64,000 nt of DNA from Platycnemis pennipes (GCA_933228895.1 OW121857.1:73279672-73343671); one strand, 5' to 3'. Shown: positions 23,061 through 37,340, numbered from the stretch's first letter. Program-made: numbers and translations. The notes: generated by a model not told the origin, from the letters alone.

Positions 23061-24938
23061 CACGTCTCCTCATTCGGTTCGAAGACGAGAATCCACTATA
23101 TGAAGTGGTTACGTGGAAAAGCGGATCTCACCCCGCGTGCAGCGCCCAATTGGAGGAGGTAAAAACTGCTTTCCTCATATTCCCATTGCGGGAGATAAAT
23201 GTGTCGTCCTCCGCCCTCTTTCTTTTCATCCTCCGGATTGTGAAACATACGCTTGAGGAATGGAGCGCATTGACGATCGTTGGTTTTTCTCTCTCCTCCC
23301 CTATTTCTTTCCCTAGGACTCGAGGTGATTCATTTCGTTGTTGACAAAGCCAAAAACGACTTCGATATCGGTCGGATAAACAGCGTTGTGCCTTACTCTG
23401 AAAAGATGTGACGATATATTTCCCCATCCTCATTTCAACGTTTTGAAATCATATTGTCGTCTCTGTCAAAACGGCCAGAGGAGCCTTATTTTGCTTTGCT
23501 CATTCAGAGGCCTTGATTTACTTTCTTCTTTCAAGGAAACTAAGTTGATTGTAAGAGTATTGCGTCATAAGTTTTTGGCGTCTGGAAAAACTCCTAAGTT
23601 TGTTTATCACTCAAGACATATGTCTTACAGAATCGGCCACGCAAAGACTAGCTGGGAAAACGATTGAATTCATTTCAATTATCTATCAAAATTTATGTTA
23701 ACTTTAGTCTAAAAGAGTTTCTTGTACACGGATTTCGGTATGGGTGGCTTACAGGATAAGTATTCAGAGAAAAATTCATAAAAGATTTCGGAATTACTTT
23801 CAAAGTCTTTTCGGAGGACGATGGTAAAATAAAATTTGCAGTCTTGTCTTCTCAACCTTAACCATGTTATTGGTTTTTCGTAGATTTTTATCCCTCATAC
23901 GTTCCTACTAAATTTATAATGAATGAAACAATAAAAGGAACTAAAAATTAGTTAAGTTTCGTTAAGCAGTACCTAGTTTCATGTCAGCGCCTTTTGCGGT
24001 TCGCAAAATATAATTATTCCGATTGAACAACCGGCGTGTTATGATTTTTGGCTCAATAAATGTTTCATTTTACAGTTATCAGTATTATTTTCCAATATTT
24101 CATCTGGAATGGAGTAAAGGTGTGAATAATGAACACCATGTTTTAAATAATATAAGTAGCGTATTTAATCTTTCTATAAATATGACCTAATGCCCTTATC
24201 CCTTTGTAGTAATCGTCATTCTCCTCCTGTTTTACAAGCAACTATTTACTTTTCTTCCTTATATGCTTCAAATTCACATTTCAATGCCCTTCAATAATTC
24301 CTCCAAATCCTTCTGTTCCTCCATCCTCTCCAAAAGTACGACGTTAATTTCAAAGACTTCATCAAGTCTATCTCACCTAGCTTTTCCCCGTAGTAACAAA
24401 TCATGAACGTGATTTTGGGGAGTGATCGCGTCGGTGATTTGTCCTACCCACTTCCCGCCCTTTCACAGGACCTGGACGAGGGAGTTGTTTCCCTTACGTC
24501 GCCCCGCTATCCGGAATATATCTTCCCGCCGGGCGTAAACAAAAGGCGGTGTCTAGCGGACCCACGAGGGCCATCGCAGGCCCTTGCATCTCACCTCCGC
24601 CCCGCAGATAAGTGAGGCATTAAAGGGGTGGCGTCGGCGCCGGGGTCGACCCGTCGGGGCCAGGTTGTTGGGGGAGAGACGGAGACGTCGGGCAAAAACA
24701 GGGAACCAGGCGTGTGCCTCTCCACGTATATCTGAGATAAAAGCGACTATTAAACGTCGTCCAATGAGATGGAATGCCCACCGGGGACTTAAAACCCCAC
24801 GGCTGGAACTGTAATCCTCATTGTTCGGCTACGGGGTGACTTCGGGCGTAGTGTGCCGGCTACCAAGGCGGAGACAACCGAGGGTGGATGGTTGGCGATA
24901 AAAGGGGGTAGCGGGGACGTAGGGAGGGGTAATTTCAT

Positions 24939-24958
24939 CTCCCCCCCGTAGGGGGGAG
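24939..24958. repeat. C8/G8-type hairpin
   Basis: CTCCCCCC (24939-24946) pairs with GGGGGGAG (24951-24958) around a 4-nt loop, within a G-rich block (about 24840-25020). Confidence 0.7.
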
Positions 24959-27319
24959 GGTGGAGTTGGTGCAAAGGGAGTTTGACGGTGAAGGGGTTAG
25001 GCAAAGGGAAGGTCCCTGTTCCCTCAGAGTGGCTGTGTGTGAAGTCATTGAGATAGCGGGTCAGGGGTATGAGCTGTAGGGAAAAGGCGTCCGCTCGGTG
25101 ATCCGCTGAAGGAGATTTTTGACGCTAATTTGCATAGCTGCCACGTGTGAGTCTCAGAGTATCGCTGATACAATGGGTGAGAGGGATTTATGCAAATTTT
25201 CTAAAGCGTTTTGAGTTCATCTTTATGGGTGGATGCGTAATGAAGAGGATATTATTATTGCTATTGCTATTGGTGCGGGTGTTTTGGGCATCTTTATCAA
25301 TTTATGCCCCATTTTCCCGCAGAATCTGTGGTCCTGTTGATGCTTTTCTGACATGAGGATATCTGAAATTGTATTTACGCGTGAGTGATGCTATTGCAAA
25401 TGATCTCCGTTGACCAGAATGTTTTGCAAATAATGTTTTACGTGTATAAATGTGGTATTGTTTCCATTAAAACATTTAAAGGCCTACGCTAAGTTTGTAT
25501 TGAGTAGCACTGCTTTGTATTTGGGCATAAAACTTAATTTTTGAATTCGAATGTATACAATATCTTCACGTGCGGTAAATATTTATGCGTATACCAAGCC
25601 AATGTTTGACTCCAAATTTCCGCTTCATCCATTTCTCTACTATTTGAAAACGCTAATTGGTTATCACCATTTTTTCAGTGTTTCGAATTCTCTAATATTT
25701 TAAATTCAATTCGCTTGAATTCAGAAGCAACTGAACGGCGAATCCACTTATTTTAACTTTTTTTTCCTGATTTCATGTTCTTTCTTTTATGCAGTTTTAG
25801 CACCTTCTATATTTGGGTAACAAGTGGGCATTTTTGAGTTGCTAACGCAGAAATATCAATTTAATTTAATTTTAGGTCTAGATCCATCATAAATAACGTG
25901 CTTACAAATGAAATGTTTAAAAATAAACATATTTTTTGCTATTTTTCCATGTCCAATGCGGTTCAATAACAGTTAAGTGTTAAAATCAAATCTGATATCC
26001 ATTAGGTATACGTAGGGTTTGTGCATAATAGTTAAGGTATATTTTTTCATTCCTCCAGTTTATGCACCCTTCTTTTGTTGAGTTGCGGTGCTCAATTTTT
26101 ACCCACTTCTCAGCCTACGAAATCACCTTTGCACAGCTACCAGCTTTCTCTTTTGCCTTTCTCTTGAAACTAGATTTACTTGGGACTCTTGGCCACAGCA
26201 GTTCTTGCGGGCCATTTGGAAACCATGCACCACCCATATACCGATACGCTCACACAAACCCGGAATACACTTTGTGGGCCCGTGGGAAATCTTCTCGACG
26301 TAGGAGAGAAAGAGAAGGAGGTATAGAGTGCTGACGAAACGTTCACCGCTGCTTCTTCGTACGTGGATGCGGAGGGTGCAGGGACGGCTTCCCAAGCGTG
26401 GGTTGCTGCACTCTGAAAGGTTCAGTGGGTGGGTGCGGTGGTGTGTTTCGAAAGGGGTGCGGGGATGGTGGGATATCGTTCAAGCGGCCAGAGTGGTTAG
26501 GTTACGTGCGCCTGCAGAAGAGAGATTGGTTTTCGCTGTTCAGAGTGTGTGGTCTTCTAAACCTTTCAGAGTGAGTTCCTCTTAACCTTCCCACCTCAGA
26601 CGGCGATGTGGGCAATTGTAATATTTGCAGGTATCAGGGATGAGCTTCTCATCAATGGCTACCCCAACGCATCCTAGTTTTATGCTGCTGAATGTACGTG
26701 TAGTTAATTATTATTGGCCCCTGTTCTCTGCGTAATTTAAGAGATTCAACCAGTGTAAATTTTAAAAGTCAATATGAATTTAGGTGCTGTGAAATAATGG
26801 TATGGCGTATGTTAGGTTATCGTGGCATTCTGATAATAAGAATAAGTATTTTAGTCCCTAACGTACGGTATGCGCGCGCATAATAAGATCAAAATATGTT
26901 CGCCAGTTTTAGAGTCACTAAATAAGGGATTTCTGTTTTGCTTAGGAAAAACATGAATATGATCCATAATGCTCGGAAAGTGAACGGGATACATTTCCAA
27001 CTTTAATGAAGACAGATTTTCTGTGCAAAGTTACCTCGGATTTTATTTTCATCCTAAATTAAGATATTAATGGAATCTTAATCATAAATAAACTAGCAAT
27101 TATAATCGTTTATCGTAAAGTTATCATATCTTGAAAAACAATGGAGACTGTGGAGTTTCTTCCAAACTCGTACCGTCGCAATTGGGCTGAAGGATTTTTT
27201 TTTTCGCAGTCGTTAACTGATCACTTAAATGCCAGCATCGATTGCCTCCTCCTCTGACCACTTTGTTTCTCTCGGTACAAAAGTCGAGGCTTGCTTCTAG
27301 GACAAAATTGAAAAGCTGG

Positions 27320-28080
27320 AGACCTCCTTCAGTGCACGGGGTGGCGGAGGAGATGAAAGATAAGCGAGGGAGATGGGATTGAAGGAGGAGGGAAGAAGGG
27401 CGGAGAGGATGAAGCCAGTGGGTGAAATGGAGTGTGTTTTAGGGAAAAAGGAAGGAAGCCGGTAGCCAAATGGCCTTCCGTGAACGAGGAGAGAAGAGAT
27501 GAGGGAAGTAGAGGAGGGGTGTAAAAGGGGTGGGTTTGGCAGGGGAGGAGTTTTTGGCCGGTCCATATACAAGGTTCACTTGCTTTCTCCTTTCGCGATC
27601 TTCTTCTGAGCTAACCCCCGGAGAGAGAAAAAAAGAACTACGCCAACCCCAAGTTAAACCCACCCCTTCCTAAACCCTCCCTAAACACCCACAGCACACT
27701 CATTCCAGAAAAACTTGCCGCCGTCCACTCCCCTTCTCCCAGATACATTTCCCGCCCTTCCTCCCCTGTCCCCCGGCCCCGTATGCGTCGATACGGCCTG
27801 GCGGACCTTACCCTATCACCCCCGAGTTGTATCCTTCTCTCCGGGGGTGGACTTTAACCCCCCTCCCTCACCCAGGGCTCTGTGCTTCTTCGCGTCATTA
27901 ACCCAGCGTTGCTAATCTCTTATGGATTCGACCCCGTGCACCCCCAGTCCCCCTTCCCCCCCTGATCGGACTCCACGCGCTGCCGTCTGGCCCTTGGGGA
28001 CCAAAACCCTCCATCTCCCTTCTTTGTGCGTAAGCTTATAAAGTCGCCATGTTCACCAATCTCCATCCACCCCATCCACT
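27320..28080. repeat. Purine-rich then pyrimidine-rich tract
   Basis: A/G-rich from 27320 to about 27560, then C/T-rich from about 27660 to 28080, including long C-rich stretches near 27940-27965. One of the clearest purine-to-pyrimidine switches in the window. Confidence 0.75.
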
Positions 28081-28717
28081 CCCTCTGAAGCAATGGCGAT
28101 GGAATTATTCATACATGGATCCCCATGCAGTGCTCGTTTTTCAACGTTCTTTTTTTTCTTGCATGCGAGATTTCCTAATCCCGATCTTTCGGGACGTATC
28201 GTTGGAAATGGGTAGGACGAAGTGGCTGTGTGCTTGTTCGAATTTTTTTAACCCCTCCAGAGCGTTAAGTGAAGTGTGCATGGAATTGTAGGCTCGGCTT
28301 GCTTTTTCTTTTTTCCTTTCGGTTCCGATGTTTTCTTTTTCGTGCCAGACCTCGGACGAGATGAGAGCTCACTGTTCCTCTCGCGTGTATTCTCCGGCGC
28401 GTGGTGTTGTCGTTTGAATGCGAGTGTTATTACCGTCGCTGGGCTCTGGGCATCGCATCTGTTTTTTGTAGGCTGCCACTATGAAGATTGATCTCGTTCT
28501 TTAGCCGTGGAATGATTTTCTTCGTAGTTGCATGCGACTAGTGTTAGCTATTATTATTATATTACTAGTTAGACTAGTCCTTAACATTCTGAATTCCTCT
28601 TAAATTTTACTGTGGTACTTTATGGCTCATTAGAACTGTGGGGCTTATTTTTTAGGACAAGTTAAATTTATTAGTATCCTCCTGACTTGCTAAATTGCTT
28701 GCAAAAAGTTATATCGT

Positions 28718-28795
28718 AATGGGTTGGTGTAGTAGCCTGAAGGTGACTTTCCATCCCAAAAATTTAGGCTAGTCTCCTTTCAGCTTCATAGACTT
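28718..28795 (+). mobile_element. Possible tRNA-like SINE head, plus strand
   Basis: TGGGTTGGTGTAGTAGCCTG is nearly the same as the 5' head of SINE copy B (GGGTTGGTGTGGTGGCC). AGGCTAGTCTCCTTTCAGC sits where a B box should be and could be an eroded GGTTCGAATCC. The SINE core and tail motifs do not follow, so this is either a truncated family 1 head or a related element. Confidence 0.4.
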
Positions 28796-29817
28796 TTATG
28801 GGCTTCTTATATATGGGCTTCTATACTTCAAGGAAAAAACTACTCCCGCTGCATAAGATGTAATGCTGAGGTGCATATCCTTATAAATAGACTAATTCTG
28901 ATTTTCTGAAAACTCCAAAACAGTCTAAGTTGCCATTCTATCCATCATGACATTACTTTCTTCATACGCTGATTACCTCCTCATACAACACCAATTGGAT
29001 TGGTCTCATCTTGAGCAAAACAATAATGTTTTCAGTTTAAATACACAAATTTTGACCTTACTAAGTCAAGTTGGTGATCGTTAAGCAAGGATGCGCAATA
29101 CTTTTTGAAGCTAAACGTGCAATGTTGTATTCCTTGCAGCATAAGTACTAGGCTAAAATTTTTCCTGAGTTCAATAACATTGAACTGGTTTGGCTATTAA
29201 TTTGATTAACATATGCGGTTAGACTAAGAGTAAAATCTTGAATTTCACGGTCACACTAGGTATATGAAGCTGTATGATGCTGAACTTCAACACAAAATTA
29301 TGATAGAGTAAAGGGTTTTTTGTATGGTATAATTTAATTTGCCAGAAAAGCGATGAGCCAAGTAGCCCATTTATAACATTCACAAGAAAGCAACGCGGTA
29401 GCAGTTACTGCGTGCGTTAGCGGGCATTTAACCACTTATTTACTCAAGGGTGCTCCTCTTCAGAGACGCAGGAAAAATTTCCTACAGATCGAAGTAATCC
29501 GGGTTCATTCTCCTCCGGAATGATCCCGGGGAATGACCAGCCCTCATTCCGGATGAGTGGGACGAGGGTGGTGTGGGAAAGGGGGTAAATTTATACGCCG
29601 GGGAAAAGTGTTGGACGAAGAGTGAGGGAGGTGGAGAGGGGGAGGTTGCGTTGGAGGAAGGGGTGAAGGGAAGGGGATGAGGGAAAAGGCTATTTCGTAT
29701 CGCTTCTGTTTTCGGCAACCCCGGCTTGAGGAGGCGTTGTCGAGGGCCGACGACAGTCGGAGCGAAAAGTGTAAGCATTCCAGCAGCAGCTGTCAGATCT
29801 AGTTTCCAGCGATGGTT

Positions 29818-29841
29818 GGGCGGGGGTTTGGAGGGAGGGGG
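29818..29841 (+). other. G-quadruplex motif
   Basis: G-runs at 29818-29820, 29822-29826, 29833-29835 and 29837-29841 have loops of 1, 6 and 1 nt. It lies at the end of a purine-rich block starting near 29560. Confidence 0.75.
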
Positions 29842-32399
29842 TGGCTGTTTGGGGCCTCCGTTAAGTCCTCGTCATAGCTAATCCCACTTCCGGCGGGGGC
29901 AGCTCGAAAGGCGTCGCGGGACAAAGAGATGAGAGGAGTCTGGATAAAGGAAGGTTCTGTTTTAAGGTTCTCAATCCCTCATCGGGGCTTTAATGGCGAG
30001 CCCCAAAACGTCCGCTTGTAAGTCCCCCGTGTTTCATCTCCAAAACAACTGGGTGGCTTCCCGGTTAGGTGGACTTAATTTTAAAGTGATCTGACGAAAA
30101 GGAAGACGTTTCTATGGGATTAGACTCTCTTATTGCCACCGTTTGCGACATGTACAGTAAAAGGCAGGTTGACTCGTCTAAAATCCGAGATAATAATGTA
30201 AAATAGTGTAATCTTTTCGTTATTTGGTACTTTCATCTTTAAGAACCATGAGTGTCGCTAATAACACTCGTATGATGTTATCTTGAATATTACGGAAGAG
30301 TTCATGAGTGGTAATAATGAATCTTCTATTGGCAAGCAAAAGGACTCATTTTAAATTCATTCAATCAAATAAATAATTCATATCATAGGATTTACATAAG
30401 AGACTTTAAATTCTGCGGGAACCTAACTGCGACTATAGCTAGATATATATGTCCATCATAACTTTGCTTTATCCTAATGATTGAATGTTGTCGATTACTC
30501 TGTAAAAAAATAGGTTCTATATTTTAGTTTCCAATTGAATTAGAAGCGAATTTGCACATGCCAAAACCATGGGAGAAATTATCCACCAGGTATTATGCAT
30601 TGTTTGCTGTCACTTACAACTAGATTAGTTTTTCTCTTCTAATGTTCCTCGTGATAACCGTTTAGACTAGGAGTGACTGCTTGACTACCAGATGTTTTTA
30701 TTTCATGGATTTTCCCGATTCTTAAACTATGTATTTTTCATATATGTTGTTCCCAAAATCTGATTCTACGTGACGTGCCTTGAATAAGTCAGCTTTAAAA
30801 ATTATCAAACCGATAAATTTTTTTTCTCGAACACCGCTCTTTATTTCTAGCCTCCGAGAAACGTAATAGCAGTTTCAGTACATAACCACAAGACATTTCT
30901 CTTAATCTCATTACTTTAATTTTTATCCTCCCGGATTTCTGACCGACGCCAAGACATTTCTACCACTTGGATCGCAAAACTATGCCTTTGTCTCAGGGTT
31001 GTCCAATCCAAACCTCACGGACCGGGTTCTCTTTGCAAATCCTTGAGGGATTTTTTTTAACTTTCGTACGTTCCGTACACAAAACACACGCACACACATG
31101 CCTCCTTTTCTCTCTAATTGATGTCCGTCCTCTCTCAAAACAGTCGCATAGCCTCTTCCCACTCTTCCTCCGCTTTGGTCTCCTCTATCCCCGACGTTCC
31201 TAAACTCTCCGCGTCCCTTTCCATCCCCTTACCTACTTGACTTGATGTCTCGGCCGTATTTATAGCTTTCAACTCGACGATCTTCACACAGTTGGGGCAT
31301 TAATCCCAATCTTCTATCCGTCAACTTTTTCCCTCGGAGACGTTAATAAATTGGGAGCGATTTTTACTCGTCTTAACGTCTTCCTGACAGTTTTGTAACC
31401 GCGTCTGTGTTATTCGGTGGAGTCTAACGAACTGATTTGATTTTCTCCGTGGTGTTAAATTGAAAGCTTTTTTTAGCAGTCCTTTGACGCGTGCTATAAA
31501 TGTGGCTTTAAAAGTCCGATTTAGATTCTGTGTAGGTGTACATATTTGAGGGACTAGTCATGGGTAAATACTCATCAGAAAACCGGATGCTTATATTCAT
31601 ATACTGTTTTCCAAGAAAAAAGACTTCATGTGCCAGTGGAACTATAGTGTGACCCGTATAAGATTAGCTTTTCCAGAGTACTCATTGCGACTTTCCCCTT
31701 ATTTATTCAATGCATTGATCGTAATAGTTAAATGTTAAATAAGCAATCTTTGGTAACTACGCAGGTAAAATATCTACTTGGTAATCAAAATGCTAATGGC
31801 TCTGGTCCTGTCTAGGGCATGGATGTTGCATTTTTCTTTAGGATTAAGTTGGCCTTTTGTTATTTTACATTACTTAACTCGTTGTAATACCTAAATATCA
31901 CCCTAGCTTCAAGCATCATTTGCTCATAACCTTTCCATTGTCAAGACTGCATTTATGATATCATTTGTAAATTTGAAGACTCAGTGACGGTTATGCTCCA
32001 AATTTGCGATTAAACCTTAAAATATGAGTGGTTTTGAATATCAAACGCGGAAAATTACCAAGAAGAACTAATTTTTTAAAGTAAAGGTAGATTTCTTTTA
32101 ACCATATGCTTTAGATTATTTCCCTAAAGTCTACCTAGCGCGTGCCTACGAACGTTGACAGTGTTTTAGGGTCATCATAATTTAGAGAAGAGTGGTTCTA
32201 ATCCTTGGAGAAAAGTAACGTTCCCAACCGGGAATGTATCACTCTATACATTAGGCTCAGCTCGTTTTCCTACGCCCTGGCTCGTCGAAAGCACTCGAAA
32301 AAATTAACCGCGGGAAAAAGAACGATATTCATTGAATCCTACCCCCCGTTCCAATTAACGATCCAAATAATTAGCCATTTTCTCTAGCGCACACTAATC

Positions 32400-33190
32400 T
32401 TCCCAACCCGAGGGTTTTGGAAGGAAGTGAGAGTGGGGGAGATTAAAGAAGAGAGTCGAGGGAAGGAATGGGGAAGGATCCACGGCTCCCATTCTAAGTG
32501 GGAAAGATTTATTCATCTCCTCGTTTTAATTTCCGAATCAAATTTAAATCAGGGAGGGAGAAAAAGCTTTTGGAATCATTTCGCGCAAAGAAATTCTTCG
32601 TGAGAGGAGAGAGGAAGAGGGTGAGGGGAACGGGTGGAGGAAAAAATCTAGAGAAGGGAAGAGAGGTTGGGAGTTGGAAGGAGAGGAGGACTCAGTCGTG
32701 AAGGAGGAGGAATGGGAAGAAATGGCTCGTCTTTTTGGGTAGGGAGCAGATGTCCTGGCAACTGAAGGACTGGGAGATAAAGGAATTTCTTATTGCGTCC
32801 TCAAACGCGGACGGGGTTGGGCCCTGGATGGGGGGAGGGGAGAGGCGGAGAGGGAAGAGAAGGGAAAGAAAGGGGGTTTGGAAGAGGAGAGGAAAAATAA
32901 AATAATGACGGAGGAGAGAAGGGAGCATGAGCAAGGGAGGAGGAGGGAAAAGGGCTTATCCATGAGAAATAAAAGACAAACGCTTTTGGGGGAGAATGAC
33001 GACGCTGGAAGTGGAATTTTGGGTTGTTGGCTTCGCAATATAACTGCCACTCCTCCAGAATGCAAGGGAAGACTCTCTCCTTATCCTCATTACACAACCC
33101 GCAACACAGCAACCCCATCCCTAACGACCTGCTTCACTTCCTTTTTTCCCTGCCTCACTCACCCTTCCCTTTACTCTTACCTTCAATTTT
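32400..33190. repeat. 560-bp purine-rich tract then pyrimidine-rich tract
   Basis: From 32400 to about 32960 the + strand is dominated by GGAGAGG, GGGAAG and GAAGAG motifs. Shortly after (33095-33190) it is C/T-rich. SINE copy D begins just downstream. Confidence 0.75.
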
Positions 33191-33257
33191 TAGAGCTCTG
33201 GCATCTTTCTGAAAAGCCTCCTAGATACACGAAAATAAAGCACAAGACTTGGTTTGA

Positions 33258-33556
33258 GTGTCGATTATGATGTCAAATCCTTCCGTATCGAATATTATAT
33301 TTCGAATCCCAGTGAATATCAGTTACTATTTACTGGTAAATGGAACCCTACTTGAGTGCTTTGAAAAGAAAATTTATCTTTCAGACTCCATCCGTCGAAT
33401 GGTGCACCCTAAGCACCTTAGGGCCTTTTAATAAGAGCAGGCTTTCATGAACGCCGGGTTTCTTGACCTTGCGTTCCATAGAAAATTCCTAGCCCTACCA
33501 AATTACTCACCTTTCCCAAGTGGCGTAAATGGCCTTAACCATCAGTCACAACCCCC
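33258..33556 (+). mobile_element. tRNA-headed SINE, family 1, copy D (plus strand, diverged)
   Basis: Here the element reads in the + direction. TTCGAATCCCAGTG (33301-33314) is the B-box region. CTACTTGAGTGC follows, then TCCGTCGAATGGTGCA (core), CCTTAGGGCCTTTTAATAAG, CGCCGGGTTTCTTGACC, AAAATTCCTAGCCCTACCAA, and the tail CCCAAGTGGCGTAAATGGCC. The ordered set of matches to copy B makes homology convincing even though single segments have drifted. The left end is inferred from copy B spacing. Opposite orientation to copies A-C. Confidence 0.72.
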
Positions 33557-34679
33557 GAATATCTACTACGAACACAATAATTAATCACCCTTCTGTGCAT
33601 CAGCTGGGCCTTTAGTTGATACTCGTTATGAATCACGAATTTTCTTGGGGACTATGCATCGTTTCCCATATTTCGCACGATTTCCGCTGCTCTGAGCTCT
33701 TTCTGGTCTCATTCAGATGTTAGTATACCTCCTACGTCTTAAGTCTCGAGTATTCATGCCGACGGTTTTTTGTCCTCTTAATGATCTTCTTCCGTTTTAA
33801 ATTGTGCGACACGTTCAATAATTAGTTTGGCTTGAGTCAGCGTCAGGGGTTAAGGACTCAGAACAACAGACAGGTTGTGAATGTCAAAGTTCCCATGAAC
33901 AACCTCTCTGTCTCATTTTCTCGGTCTAGAGAACACTAAGGACTTCGCGTCATTGTTGTTTATGAATGCTCAATTGTCACTCCTTGGTAACTGCTCTTAC
34001 GAGACTTGGTTTGTTCTCCCAAGTGTGTACCATTTCATTTCTTATCAAGCACACACTTAGAATTTCAATTTTGGCAATTTTTCGGAGTATTTAGTGATGC
34101 TAAGTTTACTTAAAATAATAATATTAGATTTGTTATATAAGTAGATGCTGATCCATTTTTGGTTATGATAGAGTGGCAAAGTCTGTATTCTGTATCTCTC
34201 GTTATTAAAAAGTACTGAAGGATGCGAGGAATTAGTAGTATCATAGTCAGATATGAGCTCTCAACCTCCTATTAATTGGCAAAAATATTGATAAAAAAGA
34301 GTGCTGTCATATATTACATTAGGAGCCCTTGTTTACTCCTTTTGAAAAGTCTAGAGGCTTCAATAAGGTATGTTTCGTTATAACATCCTTTAAGAGCTCT
34401 AATGGTTTCAAAGCTTCTTATCAACGGTAATAGTCTCTCATTATCAAGCCCTCCTTATATAGGTCATGCCAAGAGTTAGCGAGCTAACTTAATATATATC
34501 TAAATACCCATGAAGAAACTTAAATGATACCTGTGTATCAAATAACCCGTTGTGAAATATATTATTTATTTATATGTGAAATATATTTTTTATTAAGTTT
34601 TCCATGGTTCCAGTTTCAAGGTAATCTCTAACCCTTATTAGTCCCGTCTCTTACACCTTATCCGTATGCTCTCATTCTC

Positions 34680-35230
34680 CGCGAACTACCCCATCCGCCA
34701 TTTTAACCCCTACCACCACTTTCCCGCCCGGTCCGGAAGGGCGCTATGGACGAAGTCGGGGGATAGTTGTTTTCTCGTCCGGGATGCTGGGATCTGACGT
34801 CATATGTTTGCGACGGAGAAGAGCCTCGCTTTCCCCCACCCCCTCTCCACACTCCCCTTCCTACCGCCCCTTCCCCGACCCTCGGCGTGTTCGGAGCGGG
34901 GAGGGGGGAGGGGAGGAGAGTTGGATTCTGATTGGAAGCCTGCCATCTCGTCACATTGCGCTGCCGTCTGCTCTCCTCGCTCCGCTTACGCCCTGACGGA
35001 ATGGGCTCTTTGGAGGAATGCGGGGAGGGGGGTGTTTTAGGTTGGGGGAGGGATGAAATAGGGAAGGAAGGTTTTGGGCGCCCTCCGGTGGTAGGTTTTC
35101 AGGCTGGAGGGGGGGGTAGACAGACTTTCCTCCACGGTGGGGGAACGGGGTGGACAGATTTGGAAAAAAGTTGGAGAGAGAGCTATTTGAGGGATGATGG
35201 GGGAAGGAGAGAAAGGGTATAGGTTCATGT
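34680..35230. repeat. Pyrimidine-rich then purine-rich tract (reverse order)
   Basis: C/T-rich from 34680 to about 34885, then G-rich from about 34890 to 35230, with a G-run cluster at 34898-34917 (GGGGAGGGGGGAGGGGAGG). This is the opposite order from most other paired tracts here. Confidence 0.7.
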
Positions 35231-35349
35231 CGCCGGGGATGGGAAGGGGTTAATTTGTCCTTTATTTTTGAAGCCAAGGGGACCGAATGCGTTTCCAACA
35301 TAAGTTGGATTCCTCGTATTTGGGGGTGGAGACCGACAGCTACGTTTAT

Positions 35350-35636
35350 TTCCACCATTTAGGAATGATGGGTAATTGGGTACATGTAGGATGTTTCAGG
35401 GAACGTAGGAACGCTGAAGCGAAACCCTGAGTCGGCACTACTCTGTTCTTGATGAAAGGTGCCAAAGGAAGGTTTAACGTCCCATCAGACGGACGGAGTG
35501 TTGACCTGAGTAGTAATCCACACGGCACCTAATTAGGAACCGGATTGCCACAGAAAAATCTCTGCGACGACCGAGAATCGATTCGTGAATCTCTGGGTGG
35601 GAGGTTAGGATTCTAGTCACCATACCAATCCGACCC
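35350..35636 (-). mobile_element. tRNA-headed SINE, family 1, copy C
   Basis: On the minus strand the order is GGATTGGTATGGTGACTAGA (A-box region), CGATTCTCGG (eroded B box), CTCCGTCCGTCTGATGGGAC and GTTAAACC (core), TTTGGCACCTTTCATCAAGA, CCGACTCAGGGTTTCGCTTC, then AATTACCCATCATTCCTAAA at the 3' end. Order and spacing match copy B across the whole element, with many scattered substitutions, so this is an old insertion. About 287 bp. Confidence 0.82.
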
Positions 35637-36929
35637 TCTGTTGGGTTTGTACGAGTTCGTGGGGGCATTACAATTATTGGGGTTCTGGAAGAGGGGTTTT
35701 GTAAGTGATCATCGTGTGGAGTGTCTCCGATTCCCTCTGGTGGGTGTAGGAAGTTATCTCGTCATCATCGCCTCGAAATGACGCAAGGGTTGCGCGCGTG
35801 CGGATTCTGCTGTCGGCAGTTGTTTGCTTCATGACGCATGAGGACCAAATGAGTACTTGTCGGCTAAGTGATGTCGTTCGTGAGAGCTCTTATTGGCCAT
35901 TTGGGTTCCGTTTTATGCTCGGAAATGAATGTTCCGCCCGTGAGATATTTCGCGCTTCGAAGACAGATGGGTGTGATAATCGACAACGATTCTGAAGAGG
36001 AAAGAAGTTTTGAAAACTTCGTCTTGAACTTGGAAGGGTTCGAAGTTTTTCATTAGGTTAATAGTAATATATTCTTTTCTATGATTCATTTCTTGATGAT
36101 ATATCAAATAACGATAACTTTGATTAGTTATAGCTCCTATAATGTAGCTTTATCTATTAATGATTTATTATTGCAAGTGATCCTAACATTATATCGCTCT
36201 TAACAAAAAGTGGTTAAATGTATATATTTACATAAATTACACCAGCCAAGTACATTCCATGTTGTCATAATTCTAATTATAGAAACTTTATTACTGCTTG
36301 AGAGAAAGATGTTGCTTCCTTCGGCTCATTCACTACATAGATGAATTTTAAAAATGTACTGCTCCTAAATTTTATCCATCGAGTCATCGCTAGGGTTTGT
36401 GGCAGGAGGTTATAGGGAACCGTGAAGTTGAGATTAGTTGATAAAAGGTGTGCTAATGTATTATAAAGTGTGTGGTGGCAATCTGATTTAAAGAATTACA
36501 CTTTCTTTGCGCTGTATTCGTGCATTGTGTGAGGGGCAAATGAATAAGAGGAATGCTTTAAATGAATGAGAGGAATTCTTGATTCGGAATGTGATAATTT
36601 ACGTCTGATCAACGGATAAACATTCCTGATGCACCAGACGTTTTTGCTCAAGTATTTATTAAATTAAATACAAAGATGGGTTAAATTTATTCGCAAGTAA
36701 CTTCAGTGTGGAGAATTAAAATAGTATACACAGCCTCATTGAACTCAAAATGATTTTATAGGCTTAGTTTTCAGGATATCTAAGAAATTTAAGAAATAAC
36801 TTAGGCTCAAAACGAATGTCGTGGGATCCTTCTTTTCTTCGACTTCTCTCAAATATCTTCCTTGCTCTGGTGTTAGATAAACTATCCCATCCATCCTGAC
36901 GAGTCTGCGAAGTGGACGGTCCTAGGGCG

Positions 36930-37340
36930 AACGCACTTCAATGCCCTCTTCCCCTCCCCCCTGGCCCCATATCCCACCCCACACCGTTCCTATCTGCACT
37001 TACCTTCCGCCCCCCTTATCACCCACTTGTCCTCCCCTTTCGAAAGCAACCCTTCCACCTCCCGCGCAACCCCCACCGCCACCCTCGCAGGAAACACCCG
37101 CCACGGTCCTGGGCTTCGCTTTAACTGATAAGTTCCGAGCCGCGTCACTCGGAGCTGCTATCTTCTTCCGAGCCTTGTCTCTTCCCCACCCACCCCCACT
37201 CCTCTTTCTCTCGGAGTTGGCTTTTTTTATGAAATTTCGCTCGTCTTTTGTTATCTTCGGGTCTTTTTTTCCTTCTATCTGCCGTGTCCCCTTTCCCCCT
37301 CCCCCTCTCTCTCCCCGTCTACCTCCCCCCGCCCTCTCCC
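36930..37340. repeat. Pyrimidine-rich tract
   Basis: C/T-rich parts at 36930-37090 and 37180-37340, with a mixed CpG-containing segment between them. The overlapping frames on both strands are Pro-rich or Gly/Arg-rich without domains. Confidence 0.7.

Noticed and set aside
26480..26560. Possible tRNA-Ser-like A box (GGCCAGAGTGGTTAGGT)
   Set aside because: No B box or T arm at the required spacing, and no acceptor stem.
33407..33423. Hairpin CCCTAAG-CAC-CTTAGGG
   Set aside because: It lies inside SINE copy D and is explained by drift of the family core.
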